From Caulifigura coniformis (lineage in GTDB: Bacteria > Planctomycetota > Planctomycetia > Planctomycetales > Planctomycetaceae), in contig NZ_CP036271.1 in assembly GCF_007745175.1 (NCBI RefSeq), forward strand, positions 5,716,314 to 5,780,313: a stretch of 64,000 nt of DNA. Reading direction: 5' to 3'. Shown piece by piece: positions 1-8,385 of the stretch; within the stretch, counting starts at the first letter, position 1, and each line of letters starts with the position of its first letter. The notes under the pieces are model-generated. The model searched no databases, was not told where the DNA came from, and saw only the letters and a program-made list of their open reading frames with translations. The translations under genes were made by a program, and so were the position numbers.

Positions 1-1
1 C

Positions 2-565
2 CAGGCCGGGGCCTGCCGGTTTGATGTCATCGTGCTCGACCTCAACCTGCCCGACCTGTCCGGGCTGGAGGTCCTTCGTTCACTTCGCAAGCAGGGAGTC
101 AACACGCCGGTCGTGATCCTGAGCGCGCTCGGCTCGGTGGATGAGAGAGTGGCCGGGCTCGAAGCCGGCGCTGACGACTACCTGGTCAAGCCGTTCGCCT
201 TCTCGGAACTGATTGCCCGGCTTTCGGCCGTGACCCGCCGATCCATCGCCCGGCAGTCGCAGACCCTGACCGTGGGGCCGTTGACGCTCGATCTTTCGAT
301 GCGTCGGGCCTCCCGGGACGGCCAGGAATTCGATCTCACGCCGACGGAGTTCAGCCTGCTGGAATTCCTCATGCGGAATGCGGGGCAGGTCGTCACCCGC
401 CGCATGCTTTGCGAGCACCTGTGGGAGTCGGACTGGGAGGGAGTCACGAACGTGATCGAGGTCCACATTACGCGCCTGCGTGGAAAGATGGACCGCGGCT
501 TTGAGGAGCAGCTGCTCCACACGGTCCGGGGGCGGGGCTATGTCCTCAGGGTGCCCGGAACATGA
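2..565 (+). CDS. OmpR/PhoB-family response regulator (5' truncated by window)
   Basis: DNA-binding response regulator of a two-component system. The open frame runs in from the window edge, so the first ~45 residues of the receiver domain (with the acidic pocket) are missing. The phospho-acceptor Asp is in VIVLDLNLP (codon 38-40), followed by the usual switch Ser/Thr region and the conserved Lys in DDYLVKPF. The C-terminal half is a winged-helix trans_reg_C domain (LTPTEFSLLEFLMRN, VIEVHITRLRGKMD, VRGRGYVL). The stop overlaps the start of the histidine kinase by 4 nt (ATGA), so the two are translationally coupled and are almost certainly cognate partners. Its target genes cannot be inferred. 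Confidence 0.93.
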   Translation, partial: QAGACRFDVIVLDLNLPDLSGLEVLRSLRKQGVNTPVVILSALGSVDERVAGLEAGADDYLVKPFAFSELIARLSAVTRRSIARQSQTLTVGPLTLDLSMRRASRDGQEFDLTPTEFSLLEFLMRNAGQVVTRRMLCEHLWESDWEGVTNVIEVHITRLRGKMDRGFEEQLLHTVRGRGYVLRVPGT

Positions 566-2061
566 TTGCTCCTGACCCCGCAACCCGGCGAACGGTCGCG
601 GGTTCGCGCGCCGCTTCGATCGGCAAAGCGACGCCCCTCCAGTCGCTGCGAACCCGGCTCGCCGTGTGGAATGCCGCGGTGGTGATCCTCACGGCCGTGA
701 CCACTCTCGTCATCCTCCGGCAGGGAGTGACCTGGGCTCTGTTGCGGGAAATCGACGAGATCCTCGGGGAGGACATCGTCGAGATCGGATTGATGCTTTC
801 GGAGATTCCGAAAGACCAGTTCGGAGAGCTTACGCACGAACTCGATCGCAAGGCGATCGGACACCGGCACCATGGGTGGTTCGCCGAACTCCTCGGCCCG
901 CAAGGCGAACGCATCTGGCTCTCAGGTGGCCGCGACTCCGGCCCTCCCGCTCCGCAGGCCGCCCGCAGTGGTCCACCGGCCGACCTGCGGACAATCCGCG
1001 GACCCGCTCCCCCGAATCAGCACGGCGTCAAGACCGTCGTCGTCGGGACTCGGCTCACGTTGCTCAGGCACGATCTCTCCAAGATCGATGAACTGGTCGT
1101 CCTGACCGCCACGCTCATCTTTGCGGTCGCTCCCCTCTTCGCCTACTGGCTGGCCGGGCGCGCGACCAATGCGGTTGGCGAAATCACGCGGACCGCGTCC
1201 CGCCTGCGGCCCGACCGGCTCGAAGAACGGTTGCCGCTGCGCGGTACGGGGGACGAACTGGACCAGCTCGCGCAGACAATCAATGGGCTGCTCGACAGAA
1301 TCGCCGTCTTTCTCGACCACAAGCGCGACGTCCTCGCCAACGCCGCACACGAACTCCGCACGCCCCTCGCGGCGATCCGCAGTTCCGTGGAAGTTGCCCT
1401 CAATGAGCAGCGGACTCCGCAGGAATACCAGGAGTTGCTCGAAGACATCATCGACCAGAGCGGCTCGCTGCAGACCCTGCTGAATCAGCTTTTGCTGCTG
1501 TCTGAAGCCGAGGCCGAACTGCTGCGTTCGCAGGTCGATGTCGTTGGACTTGATCGGATCGTGTCGCGCGCCGTCGAGATGTTTCAGGGGGTCGCCGAAG
1601 TTCGCGAAATCTCACTGGAGGTTCAGCCTCTTCCCCGCTGCGACGTATCCGGAAACAAGGTGCACCTGCAGCAGGTCGTGAACAACCTGATCGACAACGG
1701 CCTCAAGTACACGCCGGCCGGGGGGAAGGTACAAGTGACGCTCAACGTCGATCGCGACAGGAGAGTTGCGCGGCTGCATGTGAAAGATTCCGGCATTGGT
1801 GTCTCCGCTGTCGACGTGCCTCGCATTTTCGACCGCTTCTTTCGCGTCGATCGATCGCGCCGCAGGGACTCCCCCGAAGGAACCGGCCTGGGCCTGAGCA
1901 TCTGCAAGGCCGTGGTCGAAGCCCACGGAGGAAAGATCAGTTGCCAGAGCACGCTCGGACAGGGGACCGAGTTCACAGTCGAGCTGCAACTCGCGTCTCC
2001 CCCGGACCCGGAGGCCGACGGTGAATCGACCGACGCCCAGCGGGCCGCGCTCCCACGCTAA
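562..2061 (+). CDS. Two-component sensor histidine kinase
   Basis: Membrane sensor kinase of 499 residues partnering the upstream response regulator through an ATGA overlap. A first membrane segment lies around residues 40-55, a periplasmic sensor region follows, and a second segment (LIFAVAPLFAYWLAG) lies near residue 190. A HAMP linker comes next, then the HisKA box HELRTPLAAIRS with the phospho-accepting His at about residue 263. The HATPase_c domain has the N box (NNLIDNGLKYTP), G1 (DSGIGV), F box (IFDRFFRVD) and G2 (GTGLGLSI). All catalytic boxes are present, so it should be active. The periplasmic region is short and not recognisable, so the signal is unknown. The first ATG could be followed by an alternative internal start, but the overlap favours this one. 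Confidence 0.94.
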   Translation: MIAPDPATRRTVAGSRAASIGKATPLQSLRTRLAVWNAAVVILTAVTTLVILRQGVTWALLREIDEILGEDIVEIGLMLSEIPKDQFGELTHELDRKAIGHRHHGWFAELLGPQGERIWLSGGRDSGPPAPQAARSGPPADLRTIRGPAPPNQHGVKTVVVGTRLTLLRHDLSKIDELVVLTATLIFAVAPLFAYWLAGRATNAVGEITRTASRLRPDRLEERLPLRGTGDELDQLAQTINGLLDRIAVFLDHKRDVLANAAHELRTPLAAIRSSVEVALNEQRTPQEYQELLEDIIDQSGSLQTLLNQLLLLSEAEAELLRSQVDVVGLDRIVSRAVEMFQGVAEVREISLEVQPLPRCDVSGNKVHLQQVVNNLIDNGLKYTPAGGKVQVTLNVDRDRRVARLHVKDSGIGVSAVDVPRIFDRFFRVDRSRRRDSPEGTGLGLSICKAVVEAHGGKISCQSTLGQGTEFTVELQLASPPDPEADGESTDAQRAALPR

Positions 2062-2188
2062 AACCAGTCCCGGGACAGCCGATTCCCGGAAACAGCTTTG
2101 GCAGCGTTCGACTCCGGATGGGCGTCGCCGTCGGGCTCAACCGGGGTAGAATCGGTGAGGTGACTGCACACCCCAGGAGGCGTTCGTC

Positions 2189-3127
2189 ATGTCTGGTTTT
2201 CAACATGTGCTGGTTCCGGTCGATTTCAGCGCCGAAAGCATTCAGGCCCTGCATTACGGGTGTGCCTTCGCGCGGAACGACAAGGCGCCGCTGTCCGTTC
2301 TTCATGCCGTTCAGAACCTCGCGCCCCTGACGTTTGGCGGAGCCGAGGTGGTCTCGAATATCGCCGTGCAATACGCCGATGAGGCGGAGGCCAATGCGCG
2401 GAAGGCCCTTGAGAACGTTGTTCCCGCCGAGTGGATGCAAGGGCTGGAGATCCGACGCGAGGCAGTCGTCGGGGCGACGGCTGAGACCATTCTGGATTAC
2501 GCCCGGTCCCATCAGGTCGACCTGATCGTCGTCGGCACCCATGGTCGCGGCGGAGTGACGCGCATGCTCCTTGGAAGCGTCGCGGAGAAGATCGTCCAGC
2601 GGGCCCCCTGCAGCGTGCTGGTCGTCCGCCAGCGTGAGCACGAGTTCGTGACCCCCGGAAGCGAACTCCCGCGGCCTCAGAATGTGCTTGTGCCGATCGA
2701 TTTCAGCGACCGCGGCCAGAAGGCGCTGGAGGAAGGCGCTGATCTCGCCGCGCGATTCGGGGCGGAACTCCACCTGCTGCACGTCGTGGAAGACACCACT
2801 CCCGCGACCTCCGAACTGGCGACCACTTCCTCCGTCTTTCGGGCCTACATGCGTGAACTCACCACGCAGGGCGAGAAGCAGGTCGAGGACGTCCAGATCC
2901 CGAATCTGGGCGTTTCGGTCGTTCAGCGGAAAGTCGTGATCGGCTCCCCCATCGCCAGGATCACCGCCTATGCCGCAGAGAAAGAGATCGACCTGATCGT
3001 GATGGGAACGCACGGCCGCACTGGCGCCATGCACTGGCTGCTCGGCAGCGTCGCCGAACGCGTCGTCCGCTCCGCCCCCTGCCCGGTGATGGTCTGCCGT
3101 CGAACGGCCGACGACCCGGCGAAGTAA
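2189..3127 (+). CDS. Universal stress protein with two tandem UspA domains
   Basis: Cytoplasmic stress protein of 312 residues made of two UspA domains (about residues 4-147 and 165-308). Each starts with the signature VLVPxDFS and carries the ATP-binding loop: GTHGRGGVTRMLLGSVAEKI in the first half and GTHGRTGAMHWLLGSVAER in the second (G-2x-G-9x-G-S/T type). That motif puts it in the nucleotide-binding class of Usp proteins. The start at ATG 2189 follows an AGGAGG-like sequence (CCCAGGAGGCG). The gene is monocistronic and ends at a strong hairpin. Confidence 0.93.
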   Translation: MSGFQHVLVPVDFSAESIQALHYGCAFARNDKAPLSVLHAVQNLAPLTFGGAEVVSNIAVQYADEAEANARKALENVVPAEWMQGLEIRREAVVGATAETILDYARSHQVDLIVVGTHGRGGVTRMLLGSVAEKIVQRAPCSVLVVRQREHEFVTPGSELPRPQNVLVPIDFSDRGQKALEEGADLAARFGAELHLLHVVEDTTPATSELATTSSVFRAYMRELTTQGEKQVEDVQIPNLGVSVVQRKVVIGSPIARITAYAAEKEIDLIVMGTHGRTGAMHWLLGSVAERVVRSAPCPVMVCRRTADDPAK

Positions 3128-3153
3128 CGCCGCGTCAGCCGCCCGTCACCGAG

Positions 3154-3186
3154 CCGATCCCGCCGGACCAGCGGGATCGGGTGTTC
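3154..3186 (+). terminator. Hairpin terminator between convergent genes
   Basis: Perfect 10-bp arms CCGATCCCGC (3154-3163) and GCGGGATCGG (3171-3180) around a 7-nt loop, followed by a T-containing tail (GTGTTCTT). It sits between the 3' ends of the convergent Usp and DinB genes and probably ends the plus-strand transcript, perhaps both. Confidence 0.65.
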
Positions 3187-3195
3187 TTGCCGCGC

Positions 3196-3696
3196 TCACT
3201 CGTCTCCGGACGGCCCATACATCCCGGGAACAGGGATGTTGTTCAGCCGCAGATAGCTGCACAGAAACGCCCGGTGGTGGATGAGGTGGTTGATGCCGTA
3301 GATCCGCACCATCGCGGCCCGGGGCATGCTGATGATCGGCTTCCCGTTGTCGAGCAGCGCCCATTCCTTCTGGAAGTCCGCATCCGAAACGGCCTGGAGT
3401 GCTTTGCGGCCGGCCACCACCGCCGAATCGAAGCTCGCGAGGACCTCCCGCGTGCTTCTGAGGTCCGGGGACTGGTATTTCGGCCCGCCTGGGGGATTCA
3501 CGTCCCAGTTGTCGTAGTTGACGATTCCCTCGATCCAGCCGACCCCTTCTGCGAGGTGGTTGGCGACCCAGCCCATCGTGTGGCTTTTGGGATGGGCCTT
3601 CCAGTCAAACTTGTCGTCGGGCACCCGCTCGAGCACTTTCCGGGTGTTGGCGGTTTCCTGGTCATATTCAGGAATCAGGGTCTGGGCCATCGTCAT
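3196..3696 (-). CDS. DinB-family protein
   Basis: Four-helix-bundle protein of the DinB/YfiT superfamily, 166 residues, likely a metal-binding enzyme such as a thiol-dependent transferase or hydrolase. The start was set at the ATG preceded by GGAG (MTMAQTLIPEYDQE); the open frame runs further upstream but without family features. The family's metal ligands are probably the His in MGWVANHLAEG and the His pair in INHLIHHRAFL near the C terminus. A near-palindrome lies in its upstream region. Exact substrate unknown. Confidence 0.85.
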   Translation of the reverse strand: MTMAQTLIPEYDQETANTRKVLERVPDDKFDWKAHPKSHTMGWVANHLAEGVGWIEGIVNYDNWDVNPPGGPKYQSPDLRSTREVLASFDSAVVAGRKALQAVSDADFQKEWALLDNGKPIISMPRAAMVRIYGINHLIHHRAFLCSYLRLNNIPVPGMYGPSGDE

Positions 3697-3760
3697 GACG
3701 TGATCTCCAACATCAGTGCAGGGTCTGGAAAACCGGAGCAGCGGCGGGCGCCGCCATGTC

Positions 3761-3776
3761 GTGTATATATGTACAC
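3761..3776. promoter_or_regulatory. Imperfect palindrome upstream of the DinB gene
   Basis: GTGTATATATGTACAC contains inverted GTGTA/TACAC arms in an otherwise GC-rich region, 65-80 nt upstream of the DinB start. It could be an operator or an AT-rich promoter element. No regulator is encoded alongside. Confidence 0.3.
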
Positions 3777-3978
3777 ATGTTCGGCATTTCAAGATAGAGG
3801 GCTTCAGCAGATTCGTAGACACCCGAACGCGGACGGCGATCCCCGTGTCCTGCCTGATTCGGAGGCGTCCGGAACGGGCGTGGCGGCGCCCTGGTGACGC
3901 GTCCTTTCGATCGTCGCCCCCCGCCGTTAAATTCTCGCTTTGCTACGGAGTCCGGTTCGTTCGACGGTTGAGGATGTC

Positions 3979-4866
3979 ATGTCGCGTAAGGGTGAGCAGT
4001 TTGCCGGGTTGACAGTCGCGCTGGTGACGCCGTTCAAGGACGGCAAGGTGGACGAGGCCGCCCTCAAGAAGTCGGTCGATTTCCAGATCGAAGCCGGCAC
4101 CGATGTCGTCAGTCCCGTCGGCACCACCGGCGAAAGCCCCACCCTCACTCATGATGAGCACGAACGCGTCATCGCGATCGTCTGCGAGCATGCGGCCGGA
4201 CGCATCAAGGTCATGGCCGGGACCGGCTCCAACAGCACCTCCGAGTGCGTGCGCCTCACGAAGTACGCCAAGAAGTCGGGAGCGACCGGGGCGCTGATCG
4301 TCGGGCCCTATTACAACAAGCCGACCCAGGAAGGCTTCTACCAGCACTTCCAGGCCGTCGCCGAAGCCTGCGACCTGCCGATTGTGCTCTACAACATTCC
4401 CGGACGGACGGCGAAGAACATCGAGCCGGAGACGATCTGTCGCATCGCCGAGCTCCCGACCGTCGTCGCCATCAAGGAATCGACGGGCCTCATGGATCAG
4501 GCCTCGCAGGTTCTCAGCGGGAGCAACCTGACGTTACTTTCCGGAGATGACAGCCTGACCCTCCCGCTGATGTCGCTTGGCGGCAGCGGTGTGGTCTCGG
4601 TCGTCGGCAACATCATTCCGAAAGACGTGAAGGCCATGATCGCCGCCTGGAACAAGGGCGACATCAAGACGGCCCAGGCCGCGCACCACAAGCTCTTCCC
4701 GCTCTGCCGCGACCTCCTTGGCCTGTCGACCAACCCCATCCCGATCAAGGCCGCGATGACGGCACTGGGCCGCGACGCGGGTCCGGTCCGCCTGCCGCTC
4801 ACGCCGCTCTCGGAATCTGAAATGCAGAAGCTGCGGAAGTCGCTCACGAACCACGGCCTGCTGTAA
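3979..4866 (+). CDS. dapA: 4-hydroxy-tetrahydrodipicolinate synthase (DapA)
   Basis: Condenses pyruvate with L-aspartate semialdehyde in the diaminopimelate/lysine pathway (cytoplasmic TIM barrel). The 295-residue length is normal for the family. Visible hallmarks are the early TVALVTPF strand, the GTTGES motif of the pyruvate-binding site, the catalytic Tyr in VLYNIPGRT and the Schiff-base Lys in VAIKEST. The start ATG at 3979 follows TTGAGGATGTC. It is followed after 17 nt by a small membrane protein gene and then hemD. Confidence 0.95.
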   Translation: MSRKGEQFAGLTVALVTPFKDGKVDEAALKKSVDFQIEAGTDVVSPVGTTGESPTLTHDEHERVIAIVCEHAAGRIKVMAGTGSNSTSECVRLTKYAKKSGATGALIVGPYYNKPTQEGFYQHFQAVAEACDLPIVLYNIPGRTAKNIEPETICRIAELPTVVAIKESTGLMDQASQVLSGSNLTLLSGDDSLTLPLMSLGGSGVVSVVGNIIPKDVKAMIAAWNKGDIKTAQAAHHKLFPLCRDLLGLSTNPIPIKAAMTALGRDAGPVRLPLTPLSESEMQKLRKSLTNHGLL

Positions 4867-4883
4867 ACGGAGCAGGCCATCGG

Positions 4884-5315
4884 ATGGACGGTCCGACCGC
4901 TGTCATACTCGCCGCGTGTTGTCTCGCTTTGGGACTTCTGATCGCGTTTTTGTGGCGTCAGCAGGAGGGACGATCCATACATTCTCCGGCAGTGACACTG
5001 CCGGTTCTGATTGTCGCCATCATGGTCGCGGTGCTGTCGATGTTCTCAGGCCCGCGATCGACTGCGGCGAGCCATTTCGCGGCAGCAATCATGTTGTTCG
5101 GTATCGCAGCGGATTCGAACTTTTGCCGGGCACTGGTCGAGCAGGTTTGGGGAGTCGAAGCCCGTTTCATCGGGCGCATTCAGCGTTGCGAACCTTATGC
5201 GTTCTCGGTCCGGGAACTGCGAACGGCGACCATGCTGATCCGATTGGTGGGGTTCATCTTCGCAGGCGTCGGATTCCTGATTGGGTTTTGGTGTTTACCA
5301 GTGAAGTCGAATTGA
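4884..5315 (+). CDS. Small membrane protein of unknown function
   Basis: 143-residue protein with three hydrophobic segments: the N terminus (AVILAACCLALGLLIAFLW), the middle (VTLPVLIVAIMVAVLSMF) and the C terminus (LIRLVGFIFAGVGFLIGFW). A soluble stretch between the second and third contains VWGVEARFIGRIQRCEPYAFSV. I do not recognise the family. The gene lies 17 nt after dapA and 7 nt before the hemD start, so it is probably co-transcribed with both. Confidence 0.7.
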   Translation: MDGPTAVILAACCLALGLLIAFLWRQQEGRSIHSPAVTLPVLIVAIMVAVLSMFSGPRSTAASHFAAAIMLFGIAADSNFCRALVEQVWGVEARFIGRIQRCEPYAFSVRELRTATMLIRLVGFIFAGVGFLIGFWCLPVKSN

Positions 5316-5322
5316 ATTGCCA

Positions 5323-6150
5323 ATGCCCCTTCGCGTCTGCAGTTTTGAAAGTCGCCGTCAGGACGAGATGGCGTCGCTGATCCGCCGCCAGGGGGGCGAG
5401 CCGACCATCGCTCCTTCCATGCGCGAGGCCCCGCTCGAGAAGCACGAGCCGGTCTTCGAGTTCTGGAAGCGGCTCACCGCCGGTGAGATCGACCTCGTCA
5501 TCCTGATGACCGGCGTCGGGACGCAGGCGATGTTTGACGTGCTGACCACGCGCATGTCGCGTGAGGACGTCGTCGCGGAGATGAACCGGCATCCCGTCTG
5601 CATTCGTGGCCCCAAACCGGCCGTCGTGCTTCGCAACTGGACCGTCCGCATCGACCATCGCGCGCCCGAGCCGAACACCTGGCGCGAGGTGCTGACGATT
5701 CTCGATGCCAACGCCGTCCCCCTCAGCGGCACGACAGTGGCCGTGCAGGAATACGGCAAACCAAGCATCGAACTTTACGACGAGCTTCGTCGGCGTGGGG
5801 CGACGGTCGTCACGGTGCCCGTCTACCGCTGGGAACTGCCGGCCGACCTCGAACCGCTCAAGGACGCCATCCGCCGCTGTGTCGCCGGCGAGTTCGATGC
5901 GCTGCTGTTCACCAGCGCCCAGCAGGCCCATCATGTTCTGCAGGTCGCCGATCAGATCGGGCTCCGCGAACAGTGGCTCGCCGCCGCGAACCGCTGCGTC
6001 ATCGGCAGCATCGGACCCACGGCCACGGAAACCCTCGTCGAACTGAATCTCAAACCCGACCTCGAACCCGACCACCCCAAAATGGGTCCTCTCGTTTCCG
6101 AAACGATGTCGAAGGCTCCCTCCCTTCTGTCAGCAAAGCAGTCTCAGTGA
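5323..6150 (+). CDS. hemD: Uroporphyrinogen-III synthase (HemD)
   Basis: Converts hydroxymethylbilane to uroporphyrinogen III in tetrapyrrole synthesis. 275 residues from the ATG at 5323 (a TTG two codons earlier is less likely). Typical two-domain alternating layout: the N-terminal MPLRVCSFESRRQDEMASLI, then ILMTGVGTQAMFD in place of the usual FTSxxGV motif, a hinge strand VAVQEYGKPSIELYDELRRRGA, and the C-terminal LLFTSAQQAHHVLQVA, which is the diagnostic FTSxxxV motif. Sequence conservation in this family is low, so the call rests mainly on this pattern. Confidence 0.85.
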   Translation: MPLRVCSFESRRQDEMASLIRRQGGEPTIAPSMREAPLEKHEPVFEFWKRLTAGEIDLVILMTGVGTQAMFDVLTTRMSREDVVAEMNRHPVCIRGPKPAVVLRNWTVRIDHRAPEPNTWREVLTILDANAVPLSGTTVAVQEYGKPSIELYDELRRRGATVVTVPVYRWELPADLEPLKDAIRRCVAGEFDALLFTSAQQAHHVLQVADQIGLREQWLAAANRCVIGSIGPTATETLVELNLKPDLEPDHPKMGPLVSETMSKAPSLLSAKQSQ

Positions 6151-6162
6151 ATGCTGGAAAGC

Positions 6163-6323
6163 TCACCACAGAGACACAGAGCTTGAGAGAAGAGGGAGAG
6201 CAACCTGTTTCATGCCGTTGTCCGGAGAATAAACCCAGACCAGAGGAGCGACCACTACGTCGAACCGTTCTGCCTGAAGGTGTGATCTCCCGCTTCTCTG
6301 CGTCCTCCGTGTCTCCGTGGTGA
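6163..6323. repeat. Intergenic element with 19-bp terminal inverted repeats
   Basis: Left arm TCACCACAGAGACACAGAG (about 6163-6181) and right arm CTCCGTGTCTCCGTGGTGA (6305-6323) are inverted copies matching at 17 of 19 positions, separated by ~123 bp without a convincing gene. Short open frames across it are low-complexity readings of the repeat. I recall the same words from intergenic regions of many planctomycete genomes, which suggests a dispersed non-coding (MITE/REP-like) repeat, but copy number cannot be checked here. Confidence 0.6.
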
Positions 6324-6336
6324 ACGTCTTTCTTCA

Positions 6337-7527
6337 ATGAGCCCCATGCATCTTCCCCTCGGTTTCTCCGCCGCCGGCGTCGCCTGCGGGATCAAGTCCG
6401 ACCCCTCGAAGCTCGACCTCGCCCTGTTCCTCTCCGACCGCCCGGCCACGGCCGCTGGCGTGTTCACCCAGAACCAGGTCGTTGGAGCGCCGGTGAAGGT
6501 CTCGCGGTCGCGCGTGCCCAGCACGACAGTTCGCGGCGTCGTCCTCAATTCCGGCTGTTCCAATGCCTGTACAGGCCAGCGCGGGATTGATGACGCTCAG
6601 TGGATGACGGCCGCCGTCGCCGAGCAGGTCGGTTGCCAGCCGGAAGACATCCTCGTCTGCTCGACGGGCATTATCGGTCACTTCCTCCCGCGCCAGAAGC
6701 TGGCCGAAGGAATCCCGGTCGTCTCGAAGAGCGTCGCGGCCGGCGATGACCATTTCCTCGCAGCCGCTCGCGCGATGATGACGACCGACACCGTCCCCAA
6801 GCAGGCGATGCGCAAGCTGTCGCTCGGCGGCAAGACGGTCACGATCTCCGGAGCCTGCAAAGGGGCCGCGATGATCGCCCCCAACATGGCCACGATGCTG
6901 GCCGTTGTGATGACTGATGTCCGCATCATTCCCGAAACGGCCCAGAAGCTTCTCACACAGGCCGTGAACACCAGCTTCAACTGCATCAGCGTCGACCAGC
7001 ACACCAGCACCAGCGACACCGTCCTGTTCCTGGCCAACGGCGCTACGGGTATCACGATCGGCGACACCGCCATGCAGGAGTTCCAGCAGGCTCTGACCGA
7101 TGTCTGCCAGGAACTGTCGCAGAAGATCATCCGCGACGCCGAAGGGGCCGAGCACTTCGTGACGGTCGATGTGATTGGCGCCCGGACTTCGGAGGAGGCT
7201 TACCGCATGGCGAAGTCCGTCTGCGATAGCCCGCTCGTCAAAACCGCCGTCGCCGGCAACGATCCGAACTGGGGCCGGATCGTCTCGGCCGCCGGCTATT
7301 CGGGCGTGAAGTTCTTCGAAGAAGAATGCTCATTAGCGATCAATGGCATCGAGGTGTACCGGGCCGGCGCTCCGACGCAGTTCGATGCCGACGCCGTTTC
7401 CGCCGCGATGAAGACCGGCGAAGTCCACTTCGTCCTGACGTTCACCCACGGCAAAGAACAAAGCCGCTGCTGGACGTGCGATTTGACGGCCGAGTACGTC
7501 CGGCTGAATGCCGACTATTCGACATAG
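6337..7527 (+). CDS. argJ: Bifunctional glutamate N-acetyltransferase / ornithine acetyltransferase (ArgJ)
   Basis: Arginine biosynthesis enzyme that recycles acetyl groups between N-acetylornithine and glutamate. 396 residues, normal length. The self-cleavage site lies in GAAMIAPNMATMLAVVMTD (cleavage Ala|Thr, the Thr becoming the N-terminal nucleophile of the beta chain). Other hallmarks are SGCSNACTGQRG, CSTGIIG and the conserved AVAGNDPNWGRIVSAAGYSG. It starts 14 nt after the right arm of the inverted repeat, whose hairpin may affect its leader. Confidence 0.95.
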   Translation: MSPMHLPLGFSAAGVACGIKSDPSKLDLALFLSDRPATAAGVFTQNQVVGAPVKVSRSRVPSTTVRGVVLNSGCSNACTGQRGIDDAQWMTAAVAEQVGCQPEDILVCSTGIIGHFLPRQKLAEGIPVVSKSVAAGDDHFLAAARAMMTTDTVPKQAMRKLSLGGKTVTISGACKGAAMIAPNMATMLAVVMTDVRIIPETAQKLLTQAVNTSFNCISVDQHTSTSDTVLFLANGATGITIGDTAMQEFQQALTDVCQELSQKIIRDAEGAEHFVTVDVIGARTSEEAYRMAKSVCDSPLVKTAVAGNDPNWGRIVSAAGYSGVKFFEEECSLAINGIEVYRAGAPTQFDADAVSAAMKTGEVHFVLTFTHGKEQSRCWTCDLTAEYVRLNADYST

Positions 7528-7599
7528 GCTACACCTGTGGCAACAGGCGAGTGGGGGGCGTCAGCCTCCTGATGGCTTTCCACGCAAGATCCGCGCGCG

Positions 7600-8235
7600 A
7601 TGTACACCCCGTCCAGCTTCCGCGTTGATGATCTGACCACTCTCCACGCCTTCATGGAGCGGTACAGTTTCGCAATGCTCTGCTCGTCAACGAACGGCGA
7701 ACAGCAGGCAACGCATCTTCCGCTGCTGCTCGATCGCGATTCCGGTCCGCATGGCCAACTCATCGGCCACATGGCCCGCGCCAATCCGCAGTGGAAACGC
7801 GCCGCCGGTTCGCAGGTGATGGCGATCTTCGCCGGTCCGCACGCCTACATCTCGCCGACGTGGTATGAGTCGAACGAAACGGTTCCGACCTGGAACTACG
7901 CGGCCGTTCATGCCTACGGAACGTTTCAGCCGATCGAGGATGACGCCCGGTTGCGGGAAATTGTCCGCCGGACGGTCGACGTCTATGAACGTTCGATGCC
8001 CCGGCCGTGGTCGATGGACGTCGTCCCGCCGGAGACGATCGACAAACTGCTGCTCGGCATCGTGGGCTTCGAGATCCGGATCGACCGGCTCGAAGGGAAG
8101 TGGAAGCTCAACCAGAACCATCCCGTCGAACGACGCGAGAAAGTGGTTCGTGCCCTCACAGCGACAGGCCGCCCCGACGACGTGGCCATCGCGGATCTTA
8201 TGCGCCGGCAGATCGATTCAGAGTCACCGACCTGA
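7600..8235 (+). CDS. PaiB-like FMN-binding protein
   Basis: 211-residue protein of the PaiB family (FMN-binding split barrel, annotated as negative transcriptional regulator in Bacillus). Family hallmarks are the N-terminal MYTPxxF, ATHLPLLLD, GHMARANPQW, the central GPHAYISPTWYESNETVPTWNY and the C-terminal KLNQNHPVERREKVVRAL. It starts ~70 nt after argJ and may be co-transcribed. Its in vivo role (FMN/heme-dependent enzyme or regulator) is not settled by sequence. Confidence 0.9.
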   Translation: MYTPSSFRVDDLTTLHAFMERYSFAMLCSSTNGEQQATHLPLLLDRDSGPHGQLIGHMARANPQWKRAAGSQVMAIFAGPHAYISPTWYESNETVPTWNYAAVHAYGTFQPIEDDARLREIVRRTVDVYERSMPRPWSMDVVPPETIDKLLLGIVGFEIRIDRLEGKWKLNQNHPVERREKVVRALTATGRPDDVAIADLMRRQIDSESPT

Positions 8236-8254
8236 GGGGCTGTCGAAGCCAAAC

Positions 8255-8280
8255 GTGCCACGGCTCTGTGAGCCGTGCAC
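8255..8280. repeat. Short intergenic hairpin repeat
   Basis: Palindromic arms CACGGCTC and GAGCCGTG around a 3-nt loop (8259-8277) between the convergent PaiB-like and MFS genes, followed by a second GGCTC/GAGCC hairpin near 8333. It may serve as a bidirectional terminator. The wording matches a short palindrome I recall as frequent in planctomycete intergenic DNA. Confidence 0.45.
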
Positions 8281-8385
8281 CCGCGAAGACCGCCAGCATT
8301 CACATGGGTCTCCCAAGGCGACGGGAGGGCGAGGCTCGTGCCGAGCCGCGAATGTTGCCAGCGATCCATCTGAATGAGATGCGTT

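Noticed and set aside
6050-6337. Minus-strand 95-codon frame over the inverted repeat
   Set aside because: Translation of the repeat arms and of antisense hemD; no RBS.
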